This document shows positions 34,010 to 45,300 of a stretch of DNA of 64,000 nucleotides, piece after piece. The stretch lies in NCBI GenBank assembly GCA_040386975.1, contig JAZKEO010000004.1, positions 1 through 64,000 on the forward strand, read 5' to 3'. The translations under genes and the position numbers were made by a program. Source of the stretch: M2408 sp040386975. Its GTDB lineage: Bacteria > Bacteroidota > Bacteroidia > Flavobacteriales_D > Crocinitomicaceae. The notes under the pieces were generated by a model. It made no database searches and had not been told where the DNA came from. It was given only the letters and a program-made list of their open reading frames with translations. How positions within the stretch are numbered: position 1 is the stretch's first letter; every line of letters begins with the position of its first letter.

Positions 34010-37000
34010 ATGAAATTTACTCTAAAGTTTATAAAAACGAGTGTTTTTATATCTGTATTTGGATTTTTATCTTTTGCACAGCAAATAAAAGTTCAAGAAA
34101 AACAACACATTTCACATGAAAAATGTGGTTTTAGTGCAAAACACGAACAAAAGCTACAAAATGACCCTGTTTACCTACAAAAAACACTTGATTTTGAAGA
34201 AAGAGTAAAAAACTTTGTTCCAAACAAAGCGGTTGCAACTTACAAAATACCAGTTGTAGTTCATGTTATGGAAACAGGAACAGCTTTAACTTCAATTACA
34301 GATCAACAAATTAAAGACGCAATCTTAAATTTAAATCTGCGTTTAAGAAAAATTACTGGAAGTGCTGGTGACGGAAATGGTGTTGATTCAGGTATTGAAT
34401 ATGTTTTAGCAGTACGCGACCCATCAGGAAACTGTACAAACGGAATCACCCGTTTTGATATGACTGGAAATGCAACTTACATGAGTGAAGGCGTAGATTA
34501 TTCAAGTGGGCAAGGAATTACTGATGCAGAATTAAAAGCAGAAATTTCTTGGGATCAAAATGAATATTATAACATTTGGTTGGTTTCTGAATTTGAAGAC
34601 AATGATGGAGGGGCTGGAATTCAAGGTTATGCTTATTTCGCAAGTAGTCATGGACAATCAGAAGATGGAGCAGTAATGTTAGTAAATAATATGAAAAATC
34701 CATCAAGTACAACTTTAACTCATGAATTAGGTCATTCACTAAATTTATACCATACATTCGAGGGAGATGGTACTGGAAATAATTGTCCTACTAATACATC
34801 TTGCTCAACACAAGGTGATAGATGTTGTGATACTCCTCCTCACAAAAGAAGTAGTAGTGATTGTGTAGTGGCTAATAACACTTGTACAGGAACTTCATCA
34901 AATTTACACATTCATAATTACATGGACTATTCTGCTGACGATTGTCAAGATATGTTTTCAGCAGATCAGAGAACAAGAATGCAAGCTGCGATTTCAGGAA
35001 CAAGATCTTCTTTTTTAGAAAGCAATGGGAATATGGCTTTGGTACCGGTCTCTCCATCTGTGGTTGATTTTAATTCTTCTAAAACAATTTTATGTGGTAC
35101 TGGTCAAAATGTTACACTTTATGATTTAAGTTCTTGTTCTCCAAATACTTTTATGACAGAAACAGCTTGGACAGGGACTAGTTATTCATGGAATATAACA
35201 AATGGCACAAATACTTATACATCTACAAGCCAAAATCCAACAATAAATTTTGCTAATGCTGGTAATTTTAGTGTTACATTAACGATAACTACTCCTGAAG
35301 GATCTGCAAGTCTTACAAAAACTGATTATATCATCGTCAGTTCAAGCCCTGTATCTGCCTGTACACCAGGCTCATTTAATCCATCAGGTAATTATGGCTA
35401 TGCTGTTAGTAATGTAACTTTTAACACCATTAATAACACAACTTCAAGTGGAACTAATGGCGAATACGAAGATTTTTCATGTTCAAAAAACACTATTGTA
35501 ACCGAAGGAACAACTCATCAATTATCTGTTACAATTAATGGAGGTTCATCAACAGAAAGATTTGAAGCATATATTGACTATAACAACGACGGCGATTTCG
35601 CTGATGCAGGTGAGTTAATTGGCTCCGGTTCAACGACTAGTTCTGCAACGATTAATACAAATGTTACAATTCCTTTAACGGCAGTTGAAAATACGATATT
35701 AAGATTAAGAGTGATAGGTGAGTTGGGAACAATTATTGCATCTGAAAGAACTTGTAGTGCGGAATATAGTGTTGGTGATGTGGAAGATTATGGAGTATTA
35801 ATTGTAAGTTCCTGTTCTGCACCTGTTGTAACAACTCAACCTTCAAATTCAACTAATTGTTCTTCAACAAATACAAGTTTTACTGTTGCAAATACAAATG
35901 GTGGAACTTATCAATGGCAAGTTAATACAGGCGCTGGATTCACAAATATTACAAACGATGCAACTTATTCTGGTGCAACATCGGCTACTTTGAATTTAAC
36001 TTCTGTACAAGCTTCAATGAATGCTTATTTATACAAATGTGTAATCGCAAACGGATGTGGTTCTGCCACTTCAAATTCTGCTACATTGACTGTTAATACC
36101 ACAACAAACCCTACAGTTTCTATTTCTCAAACTGGCGGAGATGCTTTCTTATGTACAGGACTAAGAAGTGATATGAGTTCAAACACTCAAAATGTTACCG
36201 CTTCAGTTTCAGGTTACACAATTGCACCTACTTATCAATGGCAAATTGGAGGTGTGAATGTTGGGACAAATTCAAATTCAATTACTTTAAACGGATTATT
36301 GTCTACTTCAAATCTTGTTTGTATCGTTACATCAAATGATGCTTGTCCAAGTTCAGCAGTTTTAACAAGTAATACCCATACCGCTAATGTCGTTCAAAAT
36401 CCCGGAGGACCTTTTATTAGTGCAAGTGGCTCCACAAGTTTATGCTCAGGAAACAGTGTGAATATATCGATTACAAATCCTGACGGAGTATCGATATATT
36501 CTTGGAGTGAAGGTAGTCTTAATACAATGAACATAAATGTTAATACAGCAGGAAATTTTACAGCAAGAGCTTCTAACAATGTTTGTTATACGGAATCAAA
36601 TGTAATTTCAACAACTTTAACTGCAACTCCTGCAACTCCAACAATATCAGCAAGTGGTGCTACAACTTTCTGTCAAGGTGGAAGTGTTGTTTTAACATCA
36701 TCTTCTGCAAGTGGAAATCTTTGGTCAACAGGAGCAACTTCACAATCAATTACTGTTTCTACTACAAGTTCAAACACAGTTGCAGTAACAACAGGAGGTT
36801 GTTCATCTGCTTCATCTTCAAGTACAGACGTTACGGTAAATCCTAATCCAGTAATTGCAGAAGGAACACTAACAAACCCAAGTGCTTGTCTAGTAAATGA
36901 TGGCTCTATTCAAATTACAGGTTCTGGAACAGGAAATTTATCATGGTCAGGAACTGCCTCAGGTTCAATGATGGGGGTTACCTTACCAACTACAATTTCA

Positions 37001-39175
37001 TCTTTGGGAAGTGGAACTTATTCAATTAGTTTTGATAATGGATGTGTTTCAAATACAATTTCGTCAACTTTAATCAATCCAGGTGCACCAGTAATTTCTT
37101 TTGGTTCAATTACACCTCCTTTTATTTGTCAATCTACAGATGCAAGAATTGTTATTAACGGAAGTGGAACCGGTGATTTGAGTTATGTAACCGCTTCAAA
37201 TTCAACTCCTGTTGTTTTCACTAATGTAACATTACCATATGATCATTTTGTACCTTTTGCTTCTGCAAGTAGTTCAATCACATATACTTTTGTTTCAAAT
37301 GGATGTATATCAAACAGTATTTCTAATGGTTTAGATGCTCAAATGGAAGATCCTAGCGGAATTGGCTTATCAATTACAGAAAATGGTCAGCCAACAACTT
37401 TTTGTGATGGGGATAATGTTGATTTATCAACTTCAACAAGTTTAGGGAATTATAGATGGTTCCACAATGGAAATGAAATTATTGGCGAAACTACTGCTGC
37501 ATTAACAGCTGCGCAAACCGGAGATTATTATGTAACAGGAGATTTAGGTTCCTGTACAAACTGGGTTACGAGTAACACTATTTCTGTTACTGTAAATCCA
37601 ATTCCAGCAACGCCTACAATTTCATCAAGTGGTTCAACAACTTTTTGTGAAGGTGAAAGTATTGTTTTAACCTCATCAAATCCAAGTGGAAATCTTTGGG
37701 GTGCAGGTGAAACTTCACAATCAATTACAGTTACTTCTGGAGGGACATATTCTGTTTCAACATCGTTAAATGGTTGTCTTTCAGGCTCAGCATCAGAAAT
37801 TATAACTGTTAACCCAATACCTGCAACGCCAACAATTTCTGCTGGTGGCTCAATAAATTTATGTACAGGTGAAAACGTCGTATTAACATCTACATCTTCT
37901 AGTGGTAATATATGGTCAACAGGTGAAACAACACAATCAATTACAGTTAATACTACTGGAACTTATTCTGTTACTGAAGTTGCAAATGCATGTTTATCAT
38001 TAACTTCAAACTCAATTAACGTTATTGCTAACTCAACACCTTCTACCCCTACCATTTCAGTAAGTGGAGCAACAACTTTTTGTGAAGGTGGTAGTATTGT
38101 TTTAACTTCATCAAATCCAAGTGGAAATCTTTGGGATGCAGGTGAAACTTCACAATCAATTACTGTTACTTCTGGAGGAACATATTCAGTATCCACAGCG
38201 TTAAATGGTTGTCTTTCAGGGTCTGCATCAGAAATTGTAACTGTTAATCCAATTCCTGCAACGCCAACAATTTCTGCAAGTGGTTCTGTAACTTTGTGTA
38301 CAGGTGAAAACGTTGTATTGACATCTACAGCTTCAAGTGGTAATGTCTGGTCAACAGGTGAAACGACACCATCAATTACAGTAAACACTGCTGGAACTTA
38401 TACGGTTACTGAAGTTGCAAATACATGTTCATCAGCAACTTCAAACTCAATAGACGTTGTTGTTAACTCAACACCAACTGTTCCAACAATTTCGACAAGT
38501 GGTTCAACTACAATTTGTGAAGGACAATCTGTAACATTAACATCTTCTGCAACTCTAAATAACCTTTGGTCAACAACTTCAGAATCGACACAAAGTATTA
38601 TTGTCTCTACATCTGGTTCCTATTCGGTTACTTCAGGAACAGGAAACTGTACAGCAACTTCAAGTACTATTGATGTTGTAGTAAATACAAATCCGATAGT
38701 AAGTTTATCTCCAATAGCAGACATGTGTAACACTGTTGCACCTTTTACTTTAAATAACGGTTTGCCAACAAATGGAGTTTATACAGTCGATGGAAGTACG
38801 CAAACTGTGTTTAATCCTTCAATAAATACCGGTTCAAATACAATTGTTTACACATTTACAGATTTAAACTCTTGTTCTTCATCAGACACACAAACCGTTG
38901 TCGTTAATGACTGTTCGGCTATTAGTGAAGGAAGTAAATTGTTATTCAATGTATATCCAAACCCAACAAATTCAAACATTGTTCTTGAAGGAGATAAATT
39001 ACTTGAAGTAAATTCACTTGAACTAAGAGACGAATTAGGGCGATTAGTTCAAACGTTTAAAGGAAATAAATCTTCTATTACAATTGATTTAAGTCCTTTT
39101 TCAGATGGAATCTACACCTTAACTTTAAAAGGATTAGATTTTGAAGAGATTCAAAAAGTTCAAATCTTGAAATAA
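34010..39175 (+). CDS. Giant T9SS-secreted M43 (pappalysin-like) metalloprotease with GEVED and Ig-like repeats, paralogue 1
   Basis: A 1721-residue secreted protein. A signal peptide (ends FLSFAQ) and a propeptide with CGFSAKHEQKLQNDPVYLQ precede the M43 catalytic domain. The zinc motif HELGHSLNLYH starts at His238, and NYMDYS forms the Met-turn. A PKD-like domain, a GEVED domain (YIDYNNDGDFADAGELIG ... VGDVEDYGV), an Ig-like unit and about eight type A repeats of roughly 72 residues (TPTIS-x-SG...FC...WSTGET...GC) follow, with two type B units. The end is a type A T9SS sorting domain (VYPNPTNSNIVLEGD). Paralogue 2 starts 176 bp downstream. A TATTTTTG box at 33952-33959 may be its -7 element. 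Confidence 0.92.
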   Translation: MKFTLKFIKTSVFISVFGFLSFAQQIKVQEKQHISHEKCGFSAKHEQKLQNDPVYLQKTLDFEERVKNFVPNKAVATYKIPVVVHVMETGTALTSITDQQIKDAILNLNLRLRKITGSAGDGNGVDSGIEYVLAVRDPSGNCTNGITRFDMTGNATYMSEGVDYSSGQGITDAELKAEISWDQNEYYNIWLVSEFEDNDGGAGIQGYAYFASSHGQSEDGAVMLVNNMKNPSSTTLTHELGHSLNLYHTFEGDGTGNNCPTNTSCSTQGDRCCDTPPHKRSSSDCVVANNTCTGTSSNLHIHNYMDYSADDCQDMFSADQRTRMQAAISGTRSSFLESNGNMALVPVSPSVVDFNSSKTILCGTGQNVTLYDLSSCSPNTFMTETAWTGTSYSWNITNGTNTYTSTSQNPTINFANAGNFSVTLTITTPEGSASLTKTDYIIVSSSPVSACTPGSFNPSGNYGYAVSNVTFNTINNTTSSGTNGEYEDFSCSKNTIVTEGTTHQLSVTINGGSSTERFEAYIDYNNDGDFADAGELIGSGSTTSSATINTNVTIPLTAVENTILRLRVIGELGTIIASERTCSAEYSVGDVEDYGVLIVSSCSAPVVTTQPSNSTNCSSTNTSFTVANTNGGTYQWQVNTGAGFTNITNDATYSGATSATLNLTSVQASMNAYLYKCVIANGCGSATSNSATLTVNTTTNPTVSISQTGGDAFLCTGLRSDMSSNTQNVTASVSGYTIAPTYQWQIGGVNVGTNSNSITLNGLLSTSNLVCIVTSNDACPSSAVLTSNTHTANVVQNPGGPFISASGSTSLCSGNSVNISITNPDGVSIYSWSEGSLNTMNINVNTAGNFTARASNNVCYTESNVISTTLTATPATPTISASGATTFCQGGSVVLTSSSASGNLWSTGATSQSITVSTTSSNTVAVTTGGCSSASSSSTDVTVNPNPVIAEGTLTNPSACLVNDGSIQITGSGTGNLSWSGTASGSMMGVTLPTTISSLGSGTYSISFDNGCVSNTISSTLINPGAPVISFGSITPPFICQSTDARIVINGSGTGDLSYVTASNSTPVVFTNVTLPYDHFVPFASASSSITYTFVSNGCISNSISNGLDAQMEDPSGIGLSITENGQPTTFCDGDNVDLSTSTSLGNYRWFHNGNEIIGETTAALTAAQTGDYYVTGDLGSCTNWVTSNTISVTVNPIPATPTISSSGSTTFCEGESIVLTSSNPSGNLWGAGETSQSITVTSGGTYSVSTSLNGCLSGSASEIITVNPIPATPTISAGGSINLCTGENVVLTSTSSSGNIWSTGETTQSITVNTTGTYSVTEVANACLSLTSNSINVIANSTPSTPTISVSGATTFCEGGSIVLTSSNPSGNLWDAGETSQSITVTSGGTYSVSTALNGCLSGSASEIVTVNPIPATPTISASGSVTLCTGENVVLTSTASSGNVWSTGETTPSITVNTAGTYTVTEVANTCSSATSNSIDVVVNSTPTVPTISTSGSTTICEGQSVTLTSSATLNNLWSTTSESTQSIIVSTSGSYSVTSGTGNCTATSSTIDVVVNTNPIVSLSPIADMCNTVAPFTLNNGLPTNGVYTVDGSTQTVFNPSINTGSNTIVYTFTDLNSCSSSDTQTVVVNDCSAISEGSKLLFNVYPNPTNSNIVLEGDKLLEVNSLELRDELGRLVQTFKGNKSSITIDLSPFSDGIYTLTLKGLDFEEIQKVQILK
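37606..38475 (+). repeat. Tandem 435-bp duplication of a two-domain unit inside the giant gene
   Basis: Two consecutive Ig-like units (145 codons together) occur twice in a row with near-identical nucleotide sequence: the marker ctttttgtgaaggt starts at 37641 and again at 38076, exactly 435 nt apart. The first unit of each pair contains NPSGNLW and the second contains CTGENVVLTST. This implies a recent in-frame unequal crossover. Confidence 0.8.
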
Positions 39176-39197
39176 TATTTTCAAACTCAAATCTAAG

Positions 39198-39226
39198 GGG
39201 CTATTCACGACGAATAGCCCTTTTTT
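39198..39226 (+). terminator. Rho-independent terminator between the giant paralogues
   Basis: A 9-bp stem gggctattc / gaatagccc (39198-39206, 39212-39220, loop acgac) is followed by T6, so the two giant genes are separate transcription units. Confidence 0.9.
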
Positions 39227-39351
39227 GTTTACAAATAATCGAAGAGAAGTCCTAATTGGTAATTTAATTTGATTTGGAAATCGTTTTTTAATTTTTTTTA
39301 GTATCTTCACAACCCTAAAACTTTTACAAAAAAAATTAAATTTTCAACTGT

Positions 39352-42300
39352 ATGAAAAAAATCTTATTTTTCACAAAATTAGTTTTGATTTTTTCAATGT
39401 CATTTTTGTTCTCAAAAAATGCTTTAAGTCAATCAACTATTCCTAAAGTGATTACAAAAACCAATAAAAACATCTGTGGTTTTGACGCTATACACAAGGA
39501 AAAACTACAAAATGATCCAGTTTATCTTCAAAACACAATCGCTTTTGAAAAAGCTGTGAAAAACTTTGTTCCAAATAAATCAGTTGCAACTTATAAAATT
39601 CCAGTTGTTGTACACGTTATGGAAACAGGAACAGCGTTGACTGCTATTACCGACCAACAAATCAAAGATGCTATTTTGAATTTAAATCAACGTCTGAGAA
39701 AAGTCGCAGGAAGTCTAGGTGATGGAAATGGTGTTGACACAGAAATAGAATATGCTCTAGCAGTTCGTGACCCTTCAGGAAATTGCACAAATGGAATCAA
39801 TCGCTTTGATATGACAGGTAATGCATCCTATATGAGTGAAGGGGTTGATCGTTCAAGTGGTTTAGGTATTTCTGACGCAACTCTAAAAGCACAAATTTCT
39901 TGGAATCAAAATCTTTATTATAATATTTGGTTAATCTCAGAAATTGACGATAATAATGGTGGATCTGGAACTCAAGGATATGCGTTTTTTGCAAGTAGTC
40001 ACGGATTCGCAAACGACGGAACGGTAATGTTAGTTAATGCTATGAAAAACCCTTCAGGCACCACATTAATCCATGAATTAGGGCATTCTTTGAATTTATT
40101 CCACACTTTTGAGGGCGATGATCCTGATTTTTTAACTTGTCCAGTAGGTAATGGATGTGGCTCAGGAATTGGTGATTGCTGTGGTGATACCCCCCCACAT
40201 TTACAAAGTAGTAGTGATTGCGTTGTAGCACCAAATACGTGTGACGGCGGAAGTTCTTCTGAACTTTTCATTCACAACTACATGGATTATTCTTCTGACG
40301 CATGCCAAAACATGCTTACAGCTGATCAAAGAACTCGAATGCAGACTGCAGTTTCTGTAACAAGAGCTACTTTTCTAGAAAGCAATGGAAATATGTCATT
40401 AGTCCCTGTTTCTCCATCAACTGTAGATTTTAAATCTTCAAAAACAATTTTATGTGGTACAGGTCAAGATGTAATATTTTATGATTTAAGTTCTTGCTCT
40501 CCAAATACATTTATGGCTGAAACAGCTTGGACTGGCACTAGTTTCTCTTGGAGTATAACAAACGGAACTGATACCTACACTTCAACTGACCAAAATCCTA
40601 CAATCAATTTTGCAAATACAGGTAGTTTTGATGCGACTTTAACAATTACAACCCCAATAGGAACAGCTACATTAACAAAAAATGATTTTATAGTTGTGAG
40701 TTCTGCGGCAACAGCGGCATGTATACCTCTTTCAGATAATGAAGGTAATTTTACACAAACAGTGAATAATGTTACTTTTAATACTATAAATAATTCGACC
40801 TCATCATCAACAAATGTTGCTTATACTGATTTTTCTTGTTCACAAAATACAATTGTAGAAGAAGGTCAAACTTATAACTTATCTGTAACCATTCGTGCTG
40901 GAGGATCTGGTGCTGAAGATTTCGAAGCTTACATTGATTACAATAATGATGGTGATTTTGCTGATGCAGGAGAACAAGTTTTAACAGGAACTACTCCTGC
41001 AAGTTCTACAAATACAATTTCAGGAAATGTTGTTATACCGGGTACTGCTATTCAAAATACTATTCTTCGAATGAGGGTTATTGGTGAAACATTTGGAATT
41101 ACTGCTGGAAAAAGAACTTGTAGCACAAATTACGATGTTGGTGACATTGAGGATTATGGTGTATTAATTACAAGTGCATGTGTTGCCCCAAGTATAACTG
41201 CTGATCCTTCAAATTCAACAATTTGTACAAATGATAATACAAGCTTTTCTTCAACTGCATCGGGAGATGCAACATTAAACTTCCAATGGTTTGAAGATAA
41301 TGGTGGAGGTTTTGTAAGTTTAAGTGATGGAGGGATTTATTCAGGAACAGCAACTGGAACTTTGACATTAACAGGAGCTACAGCTTCAATGAATACTTAT
41401 ATCTATAGATGCGAAGTAACAAATGGATGTGGAACTGCAACTTCAAATTCTGCAACATTAACTGTAAATAGTGCAACAATAGCTCAAGGTGCAACTTCAA
41501 ATCCAACGGCATGCTTGGGATCTGATGGCTCAATTGAAATAACAGGTACTGGGACAGGTGATTTATCCTATACAGGAACAATGACTGGTACAGATATTGG
41601 AGTTATTCTACCTTTTGCTACAAATACCTTTACTGCTGGAACCTACGATTTCACATTTAATGATGGCTGTAATTCAAATACAATCACTGTTACCTTAACT
41701 GATCCCAACCCTGTAATTGCTCAAGGAGCTACATCAAATCCTACAGCTTGTTTAGCAACAGACGGAAGTATTGAAATCACAGGTGCTGGAACAGGGGATT
41801 TATCATATACGGGAACATTGACTGGTACAGATGTGGGAGTAACTTTACCATATTCAATTTCAATATTTTCAGCAGGAACATACGATTTCACATTTAATGA
41901 TGGATGTATTTCAAATACAATTTCCGTTACCTTAACAGACCCAGGTTCACCTGTAACACCAACAATTAGTACAAGTGGTCCAACAACTTTTTGCGATGGC
42001 GGAAGTGTTACTTTAACATCCTCATCAGCGACTGACAACGTTTGGTCAACTGGTGAAACAACACAATCTATTGTTGCAGCAATTTCAGGAACATTTTCTG
42101 TTTTTGTATCAACTGCTGGATGTAATTCAGGCACAACAAGTGAAGTTGTTACAGAAGATGCAATGCCTGTTTTACCAACTATTTCTGCAAGTGGACCAAC
42201 AACTTTTTGTAATGGAGGAAGTGTTGATTTGACCTCATCCTATGCCGTTGGAAATGTTTGGACAACAGGTGAAACAACACAAACAATTACTGTAACAACT

Positions 42301-45300
42301 GCAGGAAGCTATAGCGTTGCTATTACTAATGGAACATGTACAAACAATGCAATAAATGAAGTTATTACGGTTAATTTTGGAGCAGCAATAGCTCAAGGAA
42401 CCACGACAAATCCAACAGCATGTTTATCTAGCGATGGAAGTATTGAAATTACAGGAGCTGGAACTGGAGATTTGTCTTATACAGGAACAATGACTGGAAC
42501 AGACTTTGGTGTAAGCTTACCATTTACTTCAAGTTTATTTTCTGCTGGAACATATGATTTCACATTTAATGATGGTTGTAATTCAAATACAGTTTCTGTT
42601 ACTTTAACAGATCCTTCTGGAATTGTTATTTCCCAAGGAACAACTTTAAACCCAAGTGCTTGTTTGAGCGCAGATGGAAGCATTGAAATCACAGGTGTTG
42701 GCACAGGAGATTTATCTTATACTGGAACTACGACTGGAACAGTTTTGGGGATTTCTTTACCTCATACAATTTCAACTTTTACTGCCGGGACATTTGATTT
42801 CACATTTAATGATGGCTGTAATTCAAATACAGTTTCAGTTACATTAACAGATCCAGCATTGACGATCGCTCAAGGAACAACTTCAGATCCAAGTGTTTGC
42901 CTAGCTTCTGACGGAAGTATCGAAATTACGGGTACTGGAACTGGAGACTTATCTTATACAGGAACAACTTCAGGAACTGAATTTGGAGTAACTTTACCAT
43001 TTACTTCAAGTTTATTTTCATCAGGAACTTACGATTTCACTTTTAACAATGGATGTGTTTCAAATACAATCACTGTTACATTAAATGATCCAAATCCTAC
43101 TATCTCGCAAGGACTAATATTCGACCCTTCAGTTTGTGCTGCTACTGATGGAAGTATCGAGATTTTAGGTTCTGGGGTAGGTGATTTAACTTACACAGGA
43201 GCCGCAACAGGAACAGATGGTGGAATTACTTTACCATATACTCTTTTCAATTTAGGTTCAGGTTCTTACGACTTCACATTTAATAATGGCTGTACTTCAA
43301 ATACTATTACTGTTACTTTAACAGATCCAGGTGCACCAGCTGACCCAACAATTATACCTCAATCCGCTACAACATTTTGTGATGGAGGTGCAGTAACTTT
43401 GATGTCTTCATCTGCAAGCGATAATGTTTGGTCAACAGGAGAAACGACACAATCAATTACTGTGAGTTTGGGTGGAACTTACTCATTAATGCTATCTGTA
43501 GCAGGATGTAACTCAAATACAATTACTGAAATTGTTACCGTTAACCCTGTACCGTCAACACCAACAATTTTTGCAGCTGGACCAACAACTTTCTGTGTTG
43601 GTGGAAGTGTAAATTTACATGCGTCAACTGGAACAAATATTACTTGGTCAACAGGTGAAACAACACAGATAATCACTGCAATGATTGGTGGAAACTATAC
43701 TGTTACAGAGACAAATGGAATGTGTTCAGCAACATCAATAATGGAAATTGTCACTGTATTGAACGGAACTACAATTGCTCAAGGAATAACTTCAAATCCT
43801 TCAACATGTGGAGGAGCAAATGGAAGTATCCAAATTACAGGAACTGGAACTGGAGATTTATCTTATAATGGAACTTCTTCTGGAACAAATATTGGTATAA
43901 CTTTACCTTTTACAACAACATCACTTTCAGCGGGAACATATAATTTCACATTTAATGATGGTTGTAACTCGAATACAGCTACAATTACATTAGCAGACCC
44001 AGGTTCAGCAGCAACACCTACAATTTCTGCTAGCGGTTCTTTAACTTTCTGCGCTGGAGATAATGTTGTCTTAACTTCTTCATCTGCAACAGACAATGTT
44101 TGGTCAACAGGAGAAACAACACAATCAATTACGATTACTGCATCTGGAACTTACTCTGTTTTTGTTTCAACAGCTGGATGTAACTCTGCTTCTTCAAGTG
44201 AAATCGTAGTAGTAAATTCATTACCTGCTATTGCAAGTGCTAATATTATAAATCCTTCATCTTGTGGTAATTCAGATGGAAGTTTAGATATTACTGGTAC
44301 TGGAACCGGTGATTTATCTTGGACAGGAACAATGTCAGGTTCAAATATGGGGATTTCTTTACCTTATCCATTCTCAGGCTTAACGGCTGGAACATATAAT
44401 TTTACTTTTACTGAAAATGGATGTACATCAAACACATTAAGTATTAGTTTAACTGATCCAGGAGCACCTGCAGCACCAACAATTATTGTAGGTGGTGGAA
44501 CAACTTTCTGTGATGGTGGTTCTGTTATCTTAGAATCATCCTCTCCAACAGATAATGTTTGGTCAACCGGAGAAACAACAAACATCATTACCGTTTCTTC
44601 AACAAGCGTTGTTACTTTAATATTAAACATTGCTGGATGTAGTTCTGCAGCGGCAGTTGAAAACATAACTGAAGTTCCAATCCCTGCAACACCAACAATT
44701 TCCGCAAGTGGAGCAACAACTTTTTGTGATGGTGGGAATGTAATTTTAACATCTTCTTCACCAACAGATAATTTATGGTCAACAGGAGAAACAACCCAAA
44801 GTATTACTGTCACTACATCAGGGAATTATGATGTTACAGTTTCTAACTTTTTATGTTCTGCGACTTCACTTGTTGAATCAGTAACAGTTAATCCAGTCGA
44901 AACAATATCAACTGGAATCATTTCAGATCCAAGTCAATGTGGCTTGAATGATGGTTCAATTGAAGTCATTGGAACAGCAACTGGAGATTTATCATATACT
45001 GGTACTTTCACAGGATCAGCAACAGGTATTACCTTACCATTCAGTTTAACTGGATTAGCAGGAGGAACGTATGACATTACATTCAATGATGCTTGTTCAT
45101 CAAACACAATTTCAGTAACACTGATTCAAGATTTAGCTCCAGCTGTTCCAACAATCTCGGCAAGTGGTGTAACAACTTTTTGTGATGGTGGAACTGTAAC
45201 TTTAACTTCTTCGTCAGCAGTTAACAATTTATGGTCAACTGGGGAAACAGCACAAAGTATTGTTGTAAGCACTAGCGGTACATATACTGTTAGTGTTACA

